DNA from: Isochrysis galbana | Taxonomy: Eukaryota; Haptophyta; Isochrysidales; Isochrysidaceae | Direction: 5' to 3' | Length of the DNA stretch: 64,000 bases | Assembly: GCA_018136815.1 (NCBI GenBank) | Contig: CM030934.1 | Coordinates: 4,289,587-4,353,586 of the forward strand | Part shown: in pieces, positions 44,896 through 55,323 of the stretch | Numbering within the stretch: the first letter of the stretch is position 1 | Layout: every line of letters starts with the position of its first letter | Program-made: the position numbers and the translations under genes | The notes under the pieces: generated by a model | What the model was told of the DNA's origin: nothing | What the model saw: the letters and a program-made list of their open reading frames with translations, nothing else | Databases searched by the model: none

Positions 44896-45270
44896 AGTGC
44901 CGTTTGGTGTATTCGTGACGGGTTTTACCTGATACATACTGATACGCCTCTCAGCCTAATGGCGGGGGGGGGGGGGCAGTGGGTGTTTTGTTGTTTGTTA
45001 TTCAATTCTTCGAGTATTAGGTTGTAAACGGACTGTGGACATTTGATGGCTCAATTGGAGTTTGTCCCATATTCGACTTAAATAAACACGACCCTTAGCG
45101 GACGAATACGCCCTACCCAATGAGCAACTCCCATTGGACAGAGCCATAGTCGCAGAGATCAGACATCACACCAAAACTCAAAACTATCCTAAAGGCCAAA
45201 GGCGGAAATCGACAACACCCCACAAAGTGCGCGGGAAGCATGGGAACAAAGAATAGATCTAACTAAAATA
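44896..45270. other. intergenic with partial repeat end
   Basis: G-run at 44964-44976. Bases 45027-45072 (GGACTGTGGACATTTGATG, GCTCAATT, TTGTCCCATATTCGAC) are a partial copy of the repeat end seen at 62708-62772 and, reversed, at 53631-53690. Confidence 0.5.
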
Positions 45271-46140
45271 ATTAATGTTATATCCTAGCCAACCCCACTA
45301 GCTAATCGGACACAACTTTTCCGTCCCGGAATCTCGCCATGCCTGACGAGCCAGGTGTCCGAGTGCTACCGGGGGGAGGGGGCACTGCCCCCTCCCCTCG
45401 ATATTTGTCCTCCCCCCAGTGCACGCACCGACCCCGCGCACCCCAGCACGTCCTCTCCTCGAGTCCACGCTGGGGGAAAACCCCTTTCGGGTAAAAACAA
45501 CGCAGGGGGGGGGGGCACTCGTGAATGGGAGCCCAGAAGCGCTAATCTCTCTCGCCGAGGCGAGTGGCCGCGGCGAGCCGCGGCCCTTCCCTCCTGGTTC
45601 TGGTGCCCCCGTCTTCTCTTACCTAAACAGGACGAGAAGACATGTTAACGCCGGAGGGGAGAGCTGCCACTCCCCCCTCCCCTCTCTCTTCCCTCTTCCT
45701 CCTCTCTTCCCTGCGGCTCTGGCCATGGCACGCGCCTGCGGCCCCTCTTCAGGTCCCCAGGAGGCCTGCAGGGGGCCTGGGAGCACAGCTCAGGGGGCAG
45801 GTGAGGCTGGGGCATGGCCCTGCCTGGCCCCTCCTGCCTCTCCCTCGCTGGCTCTCGCGCCCCTGCCGGTCGACTGGAGCTGGCTGGGGGGTCCTGATCA
45901 GGGGGGCCCAGGGGGAGGAGGGGTTGGTCAGAGCGACTAGCAGGTCAACGCGGGCCAGGGCGTGCGATCTGTGCCCAGCTCTCTGGGAGAGTCTGGGCAG
46001 TCTGAGTGAGTCTCCCCTGCATGCCAAGAGGCAGCGCAGGTGGGTGGATGGTTCTCGCCCCCCATGAGGGGAGTCGAGAGAGTGGGGGGGGCGCGAGGCC
46101 CCCCTCCATGGCGACCAATCATAAGATTAGTTGAAGAATA
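45271..46140 (+). repeat. compound interspersed repeat
   Basis: Begins with GTTATATCCTAGCCAACCCC, CTAGCTAATCGGACACAACT (shared with 24720, 63150 and reversed 32105-32150). From 45645 it carries the CGCCGGAGGGGAG...TCAGGGGGCAGG...CTCCTGCCTCTCCCTCGCTG blocks shared with 31297-31460. It ends near 46140 in ATAAGATTAGTTG. Frames in it are incidental. Confidence 0.7.
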
Positions 46141-48127
46141 GATCTAACTAAGCAACGACGAATGGAAACATGTGGCTAACTAACTAAGCTATACATCCTA
46201 CCGCTATTCACCGCTATTAAAACACAGGGACACGGATAAACACCCGAATTTCAAACATATTGCAATAGGAACGCGCAACCGTTTTGCAGCGGCGACCACC
46301 AAGCAGTGCACAGTGCAGACTGTGCGGGAAATTGCCAGGATGACTCGATGACTCACTCATGCCACCTAGCCTGGTGCTCCTCAACATCACCCATCTTCGA
46401 CACGATAGACGCCCTCTCGGGGACCAGGGTTGCGCGAGCGAAAAAACGAAGTTCTTGAGGGAATGGTGCCTTGGTGCTCTACTACAAAAAACCAGAACTT
46501 CAAGAGAACACCCACAAAGTAAGCCAAAAGCCCATGGCTAGGCCAGAATACCGAATACCACCAAATGCTTGTGTTTACACGGGCAATTCCGTCCTACATT
46601 GCACATTGTAGGACTGGTCCTACAAAGCTAAAGCTAGGTACCTTTATCCGCTTTTCGCTTGGGTAACTTGGGTGCCTTCTTGGCGGCTCTGATGGCCTCT
46701 GTGGTCTGTGGCTTAGTGGCTTAGTGGTGGTGGGGGGGGGGGTCAGGGGTCAGTACAATTGACAATTGGGGGCCAATGCAGGCAAATAAGTGCGGCGCGC
46801 GGCGCGCGCCCACTGCGAGTCTTGGTTGTTGTGTTGAATGCTCAGCCCCTGTCAGAAGCCAGGGGCTGAGGATGGTTGTGCAGGCCCAGGGGCGTGTCTG
46901 CGATGGATGGAGTGAGAGGGGGGCGCGAGGCGCGAGGCCCCCATTGACCCCTACTTGTAAAAGTACGTGCAGCCGATAGCCGATAGCGCCAAGTAGCTCA
47001 GTACAAAGTTAGGGCCTAAGACTAAGGACACGATGCCCGGAAGTAAGCCGCGAATTGTCCACCCACACGCACATATACGCACGCGCGACCAAAGCCCCGC
47101 AAATGCCAAACAACACAAGAAGAAGCATGAAATAAACACAAGGCACCGACTAGACTTGCATCGCAGTTCCTTGCACAATACAATCAAGAGACGGAAACGT
47201 CGAGGGGGGCGGACGAAAGCTTTCGTGTGCGTAAGCAAGAGCACATTGGTGCACGGCACGCACTGCAACAAGGAACACGCATGGCTGATATACGCTATAG
47301 ACTTACACGAACCACCCGCACATGATCAATCGTAAAATTCATGCGCGAACTCAAAACCACAGAATGCAAACGGCCAAAAGCTAGGCCTTTCGCAACCTGC
47401 CGATGAGACGGTTTCTCCGAGGGCACTCAATGAAGTGTCGCTCGGCACAAGTACACCTCGAGAAGAGCTGGCGATACTGCTGAAACGTTGCGCTAGCGTT
47501 GTCTCCAAATGCAATCCTGACATACAAGCACAGCTATGCAATCACCATGTCCATAGCCATGATTATAATCTGTGATTGCAAATGGCCTCTCGGAGGCCGT
47601 GTCAAAGGAGCTGTTTGCATCTGTTTACTAAGAGCATTTCATCCAAATACGCAAGAAAGTCGAAGTACTCATAGAGCTACATAACTTGGAATGCCACGGT
47701 ATGGCATGACATTTGCCACCTAGATGAGCTTTGCGATGGGGGGGTTCTGAGGTTTTTGTTGATACCAATGTGGCTACCAATGCGGCTTTCTCATGGGTGG
47801 ATCCCTCGACGATCTGGAGTCGACATTTGAACGAATGCGGGATTTACAAAGGGAGCTGTCTCTCCGCGTGTTCATGCGCAGCGATCGTTGAGAGTAGAAT
47901 GGTAAGGAATAGGGAGCAAACGAAAAGCGGGAGGCAGCGGCTGGCCAAGCGAGCAGAGGCAATCGGGGCCTAGATCTCGCACTTGTAGACGAGCGCGACG
48001 ATAGCAGAGGCGGTAGGCGTCTCGATACACGAAGACGACAGGCGCCTCGATCCCAACAACTTACGGGATGTGGAGAGTCCTGTGTTTGCCACAAATTCCG
48101 TTACGACAGAAATTTGCGGAACAGGAC
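46141..48127. other. long intergenic stretch
   Basis: No confident gene. G-run at 46729-46741 and a GCGCGC patch at 46794-46808. Bases 46835-46950 (CCAGGGGCTGAGG, GGGGGGCGCGAGG) are another scrap of the CAGGGGCTGAGCCCC repeat. A short ATG frame at 47792-47884 (MGGSLDDLESTFERMRDLQR) looks helix-forming and could be an exon, but no partner exon was found. Confidence 0.4.
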
Positions 48128-49017
48128 CTACTTGCTTGCCGTAGCCCCCCTGGTGTCAGCGTCTGGTCGTGTTCGCGGCGCCCGTGCTCCCCCGTCGCCA
48201 CTGCGCCCACGCCCCTTGTTAGTCCCAGCACGTGCCTCTCCACTCCGGGATTCGGACCCCCGCGACGAGTGAGGCGCGCGCCCTCCACGCACTCCACCCG
48301 CTGAAGACGGGAAGCGCTCACCAAAAGTTCGAAGTTCTTCGATGCGCACCCGATGCCCCTCTAGGCTGTAGACAAGGCGGGTTGGGGAAAGACGTCACAC
48401 CATCACAGTACTCGTGCTACTCACAGGAGATGGAGCGGCAGCAAGTAGGGACAATTCCAAACGATTGTGGAGCGCATTTCCGAGCCCAGCCGCTATGAGT
48501 GAGCGCCCGCGCGATAGTTCGTATGGAAGCGTGCGAGCAGTGCGACCTGCCGAATTCTTCTTGCTGCTGGCGCGGCAAAGCTCATTCAGACGAGGCAATG
48601 CATACGCCTTTGTTGCTCACCTGAAGGTATCCGCCTCATTCGTAAAGGAAGTTAGGGCTGCCTGGGCGGCGGCAGCCGCCACAAAGACTACGACGGCATT
48701 CCCATGGTCGCGGCACGACAGACTCTTCAGCTCACCAAACTTGGAGAAGAAAGCCGAGAGCTTGTCCACGTCATGAATAGAAGGGTGCACCGAGCGGACG
48801 AAGATGCCTTGACCCCATTCCTTGGGCCTCGGCGCCGTGGTGGCTGGCGCAGATGCAGCACATGCACCCCCGCTGGTTGTGTCTTCACGATCGCTCGAAT
48901 CGCCGTCGATCTTGACTGGTGCGGTCGGCAACGGGCGTGTCACGGGCTTAATCGCGCCAGCAGCCGAGGCCTTGGAGGCTGCCGCCGCCGCACGTGCCGC
49001 CCACGACATTGGAGCAG
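48128..49017 (-). CDS. RRM-RGG RNA-binding protein, 5' end in gap
   Basis: Model: 49017-48621 then 48365-48128, with a 255 bp phase-2 intron (TTCAG|GTGAGC...CTACAG|CCTAG). The first exon reads APMSWAARAAAAASKAS out of the gap, then an RRM: GIFVRSVHPSIHDVDKLSAF, FSKFGELKSLSCRDHGNAVV, VFVAAAAAQAALTSF. The splice supplies the last strand, SLEGHRVRIEELRTFGER. The C-terminus is RGG/RSG-rich (SAGGVRGGRAPHSSRGSESR). The SWAAR-RRM-RGG order resembles G3BP-type stress-granule proteins, but the NTF2 domain that would confirm this would be in the gap or absent. Cytoplasmic RNA binding is the family role. It may or may not be the same gene as the frame on the other side of the gap. Confidence 0.7.
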
Positions 49018-49117
49018 NNNNNNNNNNNNNNNNNNNNNNNNNNNNNNNNNNNNNNNNNNNNNNNNNNNNNNNNNNNNNNNNNNNNNNNNNNNNNNNNNNN
49101 NNNNNNNNNNNNNNNNN
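49018..49117. other. assembly gap (100 N)
   Basis: Exactly 100 N, separating two minus-strand coding segments. Confidence 0.99.
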
Positions 49118-49746
49118 TCACGAAGCACAGACTGTGCAAAGCGCTCAGCCTCACTGTCCTCGCTGCGGCTTCGTGGACTTTCATCCGGCGCGGCGGGAGG
49201 TTGTCCGGACGGCTCAGGGCATCCATCTGCTTCTGGCTCAGAATCGGAGACAGTCCCGAAGCCTCTCTCATCCGGCGAATAGTAAGCCCTCTTCTCGTCC
49301 GAATCCCTCGCTTTCGCAGTTTTAACTTTCCTTTTGATCGGCTTTCCGATAGGCTGGCCTGTTGCGCTATCCAAGAGCTGGAACACGAGCTGGAACCTCT
49401 TGTGCCTCCTAAGCTGACCTTCAGGCACATTTGTTGCCTTGTAGGCCGACCCGTATGCAGCACTCGGAATGCGGAGTTGATTCATGTCCACAACTCCCAT
49501 TCTGCCAACTTCGAACTCGGACTGTGGGAGCTCGAAATGCACGGGTGTCTTTTGATCTTCTTTCATGACGCGCGCAGAGACAATCACACGTTCTGCGCCT
49601 GCGCCGACACTGCAGTCGACGTTGACGGTGAGCTTCGTACGAGGCGAGCGCCTGTCTCTGACGATGTGGTTTCCTTTGTGCTGGCTCGCGATCTGCAAGG
49701 TATTTGGTACGCGCAAGCTGCGCACCTCCGCCTTGACGTCGGTCAT
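49118..49746 (-). CDS. unknown protein, 3' end in gap
   Basis: ATG at 49746, about 209 residues before the gap. It begins MTDVKAEVRSLRVPNTLQIA. A beta-rich segment follows (KLTVNVDCSVGAGAERVIVS, VHFELPQSEFEVGRMGVV) and then HKRFQLVFQLLDSATGQPIG, a basic stretch KPIKRKVKTAKARDSDEK and an acidic Ser/Pro-rich linker SDSEPEADGCPEPSGQPPA. The linker would suit joining to the RRM protein beyond the gap, but no NTF2 fold is seen. I do not recognise the N-terminal domain. A second copy of its promoter and first five codons lies at 63545-64000, so it belongs to a duplicated gene. Confidence 0.6.
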
Positions 49747-50178
49747 TGGATATGCAGAACGTGTGCGAGAGAGTGGAAGCTAAGAGGAAGGGCGAGGGTC
49801 GAGCAAGCAAGCGATGGTCGGGGGTCAGGTGATGCAGATGCGATGTGGGCGATCGATCGATCGGTCGATCCTTGTGCTGAAGGGCAAGAAGTGAAGTCCC
49901 GTCCCCAAACCAGTTTGAAGAACGGCCACATCCGTTAGACGAGGAGCGGACTTGGCTCTTGCTACTGTACGCGTACTCACTCCTACGCAACACACCGAGA
50001 GCTGCGTCTGTCCTCCTCCACCAGCAGCTCGCTTTCTTTCGGGCTGCCAAGGCCACGACGTGGTGAACGTCAGTAACCATCGTAAACAAACATCAGTGAG
50101 ATCACGAAAGCCCCAATCTTCTGGAGTTGCGTCCCAGTATATCATCGGAGGGCATGTTACGATGTTACGTGTTACGTT
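49732..50178 (-). repeat. inverted duplication, left arm
   Basis: The reverse complement of this interval matches 63545-64000 over about 450 bases with about one substitution and one 1-base indel. It comprises the first five codons of the gene at 49746, its 5' untranslated region and upstream DNA. The match begins abruptly at AGGAAGTGCAACG (50178 end) and is still intact at the window edge. Confidence 0.9.
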
Positions 50179-51497
50179 GCACTTCCTTGTCATCATTAGT
50201 CATCAGAGGGATTTTGATGTTGCTAACGGGGTACATGTTACATCTACATCTACAAGCTCATGCTCTCATTATGATGAGATGATGAGTGAAGGGGGGGAGA
50301 AGGGCCGCGGGAGTGGGGGTGTAGAAAGTTTGCTGCGTAAAGAAAGTAATGGGTCCGTGGCCGCGAGTGCGGTGAGAATATTAAATAATTTTAATTTTGT
50401 TGGCCGTATTTCGTATTTGAATTTGAAGCGCGTCCTGGGTTGTAGGCCTCGAATATGTTTGAAATGAATTTGGCCGGAGGCCAAATAATACATATGTATT
50501 TGGCTGTATTTGCAAAACCTTGCACCGTATTTCCCATCTAGGGTCGGGAAAGCGAAAGCGACGTCGGAGTTCGGGATTCGGGGTTGATGGTGATAAAGGG
50601 GAAAGAGTGTGGGGTATGGGCATAGTATGGGGATGTCGGGGTGTTTGGTTTGGTGTTGGGTGAGCTTATAAAGAGGTTACACGAACGCATCACAAAAGAA
50701 ACAAAAAAAACAAAATTTTGGCCAAAATTTGCGTGGCTTGGGCTTGGCAGCAAATTTTGACCTCGAAATTTGGGGTGCTCAAGATCACAATTTTGGATAT
50801 GCCATACGGCAACCGTGCGTACAACGAGGCCCGCGACGCGTATAAGGCTGCATGCGTCCGGGGGGATTCGACGAGGATCGTCCTGCCCGGCGCCGTGGTG
50901 CAGAGCGGACGGCCGTTGTCTTCGCCGCACGACCCCCACAGCCGTAGAAGTAAGAGCTGAGGGGTGCTTGGAGTGATTCGATGTGGTAAAGTGTCCTTCC
51001 CACCCTTGAACTGGTGAATGCTTGCGGATCTGGTATCGGCCACCACTGAAGAATTTGTGTAGACTGACCATATTGTCCAGGTCCCACCAGTTGTGGGAAC
51101 GTGTGGCCCGCTCGGCAGCCACAAATTCGAAGGAAAGATTTTCATCGAATGCGTCGAGTCCATTCGATGATGTGTTGCACCCTTGAGCGTTGACGCGCGC
51201 GCTGGTGTCATGGAGATTGCGGTGACGCGGTGACCTCTCGGCGGGGGTACCACGTTAGAACTTATAGCGTCGTATGACATCTTGTTAGCTAGCATTCCTA
51301 GCCACATACACCGGACGAGCCATGCGCCAACCGCGCATACCCCCATCGCGGGGTAGGGGCTCCGTTGCCGTCGAAGGGCTACGGTCCCGCAGCACTAAGG
51401 TTATACTAACACAACAATAAAACTCTGACGGATAGCCTCTACAGAAACTATGATCCTTCGATGCGACAGCTAGCTCGCTCGCCGCGCGCCGCCGGTG
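50179..51497. other. intergenic with repeats and possible decayed ORF
   Basis: Bases 50460-50545 are a copy of the GTATTTGGCC palindromic repeat (GGCCGGAGGCC, then CCCATCTAGGG). Bases 50700-50790 contain AAATTTTGG-type words. The minus strand at 50980-51150 reads AAERATRSHNWWDLDNMVSL then HKFFSGGRYQIRKHSPVQ, protein-like but unrecognised and soon interrupted. No confident gene. Confidence 0.45.
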
Positions 51498-52819
51498 ATG
51501 ACGCGCGCGCTGAAGGTCCTCCTCCTCCTCGGCTGCCTGCCCGCGGTGGCGCTCGCCGCCATGCGATCCGTTCCAGTCGGTGTGTGGCCAGATCACGCTG
51601 CGTGTGCTCACCCGCTCGCTGTCGCCACAGTACAGCGAGCGCTGCCGCTTGCGATGGACTACAGTGGCAATCGAGCCGACGGTAGCTTTGGACTGAGCAA
51701 GCGCGAGCGGACACGACTATCCCGACTCAGAAGGCAGGATGAGCCGCTTGAAGAGGAACTCCGTGGTCTTGCGCTGATCGGCGCCATTGTGGGAGTTATC
51801 CTGCTTGGTGGACCTTTGGGCATACTCTTTGGCTATAATGCTGGACCGCTGCTGGTGAGCCAAGCTTCCTATACTTCTTCCATCGGCCTCCACCTATAGG
51901 ATTGTATGCCGAAATCTTTGCAGATAAGCTTGAAAACAAGGCACCCTACCTTTATTACTCACTCCTCCGACTAAGAGGGATGACCTTTTGCACGTTGTCA
52001 GGGGCTCGTGGATGGCGAGTTCGGAGAGAAAGTCCGCTTGGCTGGTTGGGAAGTTGAAGAGCGCCGCCAAGCATTTGTCAATCACCCACAGGCGCGCTGA
52101 TGGCAACGCAACCATGCTCACTGAGATGTGTAAAATATGCACATGAGCCTCCAGGTGCATATTAGAACTGAGCCTTCACCTCGCTGTCGTTTCCCTAATA
52201 GGTGGCCTCATTGCGGAGGCAAGCGATTGCCTTTGACCAGCACACAGGGTTCTCAACGCATGTTGCCCTCCTTGCATCGCGTGCTGTCCTCGGACTTCAA
52301 ACAATCGCCCGATGGGTGTCGCAATGGTGGAATGCATCCGAAACGAAGAACATAGTAAGACGAGAATTGCACTAGTTTCTGCATTGCACTGTTCGGACTA
52401 ATTCACGATGGAAGCCTCCAACAACTGCCCCCTTCACTCTCGAAACGCCTAATCCCTTTGTCCGGGCCTATTGCTGATCGATCACCCACTCGGAACTTTA
52501 CTTGTAGATGATCTCAGTGTGTCGCCGGACTGGGATCTACGCGCGATGGAAGGAGTTTCGAGAGCGGCAGGTGGCACCACCACTAGAGGCAGCGAAACCC
52601 ACTTGTTGTATGGCATCTCAAGCTCTCTTACCTATTATTCTGTGCATCGATGTAGATCATATGATGAATCGGCTTTGCTGCCTCATGCTTGATCACTCGC
52701 ATCATGTCGTATAGGTGCTGAATGCGCGGGTGCGAGAGGCACGTTTGACTGCATTCTACCAACGCCGCGGAGGTCAAGCAGGTCCTGATAAGCCTCACAA
52801 CAATGGCGACGGCATATGA
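51498..52819 (+). CDS. predicted secretory/plastid membrane protein, five exons
   Basis: Best model: 51498-51854, 52002-52091, 52202-52354, 52508-52570, 52715-52819, all junctions phase 0, 255 residues. Start MTRALKVLLLLGCLPAVALA is a clear signal peptide. A basic-acidic stretch (LSKRERTRLSRLRRQDEPLE) leads to a Gly-rich membrane helix, ALIGAIVGVILLGGPLGILF. Further exons read LVDGEFGEKVRLAGWEVEER, ASLRRQAIAFDQHTGFSTHV, TIARWVSQWWNASE, GIYARWKEFRERQ and VLNARVREARLTAFYQRR. The second intron would use a GC donor (CCACAG|GCGCGC). The other junctions use GT-AG, and exon 1 is the surest part. A simpler two-exon reading ends at 52100. I do not recognise the family; a leader plus Gly-rich helix suits a plastid or endomembrane protein. 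Confidence 0.45.
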
Positions 52820-53142
52820 TGGGGAACTTACAGGCCGGCCATTTGTAAGATCACGAAAAGACACTGTACTGTCCTACCAGTATGTGTGAATTGACCTGGG
52901 ATGTCAGTTTGCTATGCTGCAGACTAAGCCACAAGGAGGAAAGAAACAACTATGGATGATTTCGCGTGTTCCTCCTCCTTGCTCGTTCTTCTCCTCTGTG
53001 TGCGTGTTCGGCTGCTTACCATTTTAGATTTCCCTTTGCCCCACTCATCGACCAACTAAGTTTGTAGTTGATTCTTCCGCCACAATGCTATGAATGCCTT
53101 AGGCGTTGGCCCAACTTACTCCAAGTGGCTACCACAACTATC
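52820..53142. other. intergenic
   Basis: No gene recognised. CGACCAACTAAGTTTGTAG at 53049-53067 is a weak echo of the ACTTAGT repeat end. Confidence 0.35.
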
Positions 53143-53690
53143 ATTAAAACGATAGGGTCATGGAGCGCACGCCGCGTCCCTCCCTTGCCGCCGCTGCCCT
53201 CGCCGAGATGGACGAAGCAATGATGGACACACCCCTGTCGCCGAAGCGACCGCGCCAGGACGACCCGCCCGACCGGGTGGGCGCGAGAGCCAGCGGGCCA
53301 CGCCCGCGCATCACCGAGAACAGCGAGCCCACAGCTCCATGCAGGCAACAGCCAGCATGCCAGCATGCAGCATGCAGCACACCCATATCACCTAGCGCGA
53401 CGCGCCTGTCGTCTCCCACCAGCAGGAGGGAGCCGACGAGGTCCGGGGCGTCGCCCGACAACAGCCCCGCCTGGGTCTCCTCCAACTCCACGCCGACGTC
53501 CTCCGGGAGAAAAAAACTCGTCCTCCGTTGACCCGGGAGCCGGGTCGCTGTCCGCCAGGGCTGGGGCTGGCACGCCGGCCATCTCGACGAGCTCGGGGGG
53601 GGCTCGTCGACAGCGCCGAGGTGTCGTTCCGTCAATAGTGGGACATCAGTCGAACTGAGCGATCAAATGTCCACAGTTGTATTGTAGTTG
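53143..53690 (+). pseudogene. LINE 5' fragment with ORF1 start
   Basis: TTAAAACGATAGGGTCATGG at 53143-53162 is the LINE-family 5' end. The ATG at 53160 opens MERTPRPSLAAAALAEMDEA and MMDTPLSPKRPRQDD, with later frames SSNSTPTSSGRK and SISTSSGGA-like runs, all Ser/Pro-rich. The unit closes at 53631-53690 with the reverse complement of the 62708-62750 repeat end (GGGACATCAGTCGAACTGAG, then TGTCCACAG). It is a truncated, non-coding copy. Confidence 0.6.
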
Positions 53691-53741
53691 TTTAACATTA
53701 GATATTGTTAAAATTATAAGAGAGAGACGCCGTCAAAGCTT

Positions 53742-54339
53742 CTTCGCTAATCACATCGGTGCACGCCGTGCATGGGCACGGCGCGATGTGCATCGGTCCC
53801 CCCGCGGATACGCCGTGCGTGCGCATGTCAACCCGTTCCATATGTGTAGCCCCTGTGGCCCACAACTACGTAAACTGGCCATATAAGAGGTGTTTAGTCA
53901 CGCAGCACCTGTGATGACTTGCAATCACATGTACACGCCGTGCGTGGGCACGGCGCGCTGTGCACCGGCGCCCCCCCGCGGGGGCGCCGTGCGTGCGCAT
54001 AGCAACTTCCAGGAAGGTGCACGCCGTGCGTTCACTCTTTTCGCGGGGGAACTCTGGGCGCGGAGGACGGGCGGAACCCCTGGGGCACCCCCATGGGACC
54101 GGTTGATTATTACCGTATATGACGAGAACATTAACGTAAACGGCTGGTCTGGTCTCTCTCTCTCCCGCCCCCCCGGGGGGGTGCACGGCGTGCACCTTCC
54201 TGGAAGTTGCTATGCGCACGCACGGCGCCCCGCGGGGGGGGAAGTCGATGTGCATACGCACGGCGTGCACAATGATTGCAAGCAATCACACGTGCTGCGC
54301 AAACGAAACATCTCGTATATGGCTACTTTACGTTAATGT
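53742..54339. repeat. palindrome-rich repeat units, inverted pair
   Basis: Contains one nearly complete unit in reverse orientation (53862-54140, bounded by ACAACTACGTAAA and ACATTAACGTAAA) and one partial unit in forward orientation (54181-54339, ending TTTACGTTAATGT). A further scrap is at 53742-53835. The two main units form a large imperfect inverted repeat around 54140-54180. Inside are smaller palindromes such as GTGCACGGCGTGCAC and GATTGCAAGCAATC, and a CGCCCCGCGGGG hairpin. Confidence 0.85.
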
Positions 54340-55309
54340 GATGTACTTCAGAGTATCGCTGGTCTCTTATGCGCGTGATGATTGAACGCAATGGAGTTTG
54401 TAGATTGTTAGCCACGTTATTGACGTTCGCTCCTTGATCGATGAGAAACGCGACACATTGCGCGTGACCACCCATCGCCGCAAGATGAAGAGGAGAATAA
54501 CCGAGGCGATTTCGAAGATTAATAATTTCTGTATTGACAAGAAGTTCGACACACGCAAGGTGTCCTTTCTCCGCTGCCATATGCAATGGAGTGTTTTGAT
54601 ATACATACCCTTTAATGTTGACATCAGCTCCGCGTTCTATGAGAAAACTTACGCAGTCCGCATGGCCTTTCTGCGCCGCAATGTGAAGAGGAGTCTCGCC
54701 CCATTTGTTTTGTGCGTTAACATCTGACACATCTGTCAGCGTGGCTACAAGTTGGATGTCACCATTCCTTGCTGCATGGTGCAGCGGCGTGTGTTGTGTA
54801 CAATCTACAACAGTAGCAGTTGCTCCATGAGTTAACAAGAGTTGGACCGCTCTGTAGTCCATACGCCTAGTCGCCAAATCTAGCAACGTATCACCGCACG
54901 CCCCGTGTGGTTGATTAATACTAGTTGCATCTTGGAGCGAGTTCAAGACTATCCACAGTGACTTCAAGTTACCTACTAGAATGGCGCGTTTACCATAATC
55001 AATGAGGTCTTTATCTAATGCGTCTACTGTGAAAGTACTTAGTCGTTCAGAAAGCTTCTCTAATTGATGAAAATTGTCAACTCTGATTTTTAACCCTTTC
55101 GCGATATCCCTCAGACGCGGAGCGGCCCCAAGTAAAGATACCAGAGTAGCTCCTGCGTATGTCCACGTCGTAGTTGCCGGTTGCGTAGCTGTGGGTGTCG
55201 ACGCGCCCAGCGACGTTGCCCATGTGTGCGGGACCGTTTGTTGCCTCTGTAATGTGGCGCTTTGATTTTTTCTTTTAACGTTATGTGCGAAAACGCTAAG
55301 CGGACACAA
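54323..55309 (-). CDS. ankyrin-repeat protein, start uncertain
   Basis: The frame opens after a TGA at 55319-55321 and ends in TAG at 54323; 328 residues if counted from the first non-ATG codon. The first internal ATG is at MDYRAVQLLLTHGA. About five ankyrin repeats fill the C-terminal half: QHTPLHHAARNGDIQLV, GETPLHIAAQKGHADCV, QNTPLHMAAEKGHLACVELL, GYSPLHLAAMGGHAQCVAFL and NLQTPLRSII. The N-terminal 140 residues (LRDIAKGLKIRVDNFHQLEK) are helical and unrecognised. Ankyrin repeats bind proteins; no effector domain is visible. The stop codon lies inside the flanking repeat unit, so the natural C-terminus may have been replaced. Codon use and base composition are AT-richer than in neighbouring genes. 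The lack of an ATG suggests a missing 5' exon or truncation. Confidence 0.8.
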   Translation of the reverse strand: MCPLSVFAHNVKRKNQSATLQRQQTVPHTWATSLGASTPTATQPATTTWTYAGATLVSLLGAAPRLRDIAKGLKIRVDNFHQLEKLSERLSTFTVDALDKDLIDYGKRAILVGNLKSLWIVLNSLQDATSINQPHGACGDTLLDLATRRMDYRAVQLLLTHGATATVVDCTQHTPLHHAARNGDIQLVATLTDVSDVNAQNKWGETPLHIAAQKGHADCVSFLIERGADVNIKGYVYQNTPLHMAAEKGHLACVELLVNTEIINLRNRLGYSPLHLAAMGGHAQCVAFLIDQGANVNNVANNLQTPLRSIITRIRDQRYSEVHHINVK

Positions 55310-55323
55310 AACACCAGTTCACA

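Noticed and set aside
45355-46067. Two Pro/Gly-rich frames of 97-173 codons
   Set aside because: They lie in an interspersed repeat and are not conserved in its other copies.
48395-48598. Extra exon between the two RRM-protein exons
   Set aside because: Joining 48621 directly to 48365 already completes the RRM in frame; the interval fits as the intron.
52130-52360. Separate small gene at the exon 3 position of the 51.5 kb gene
   Set aside because: The sequence has acceptor and donor borders in phase 0 and fits better as an internal exon.
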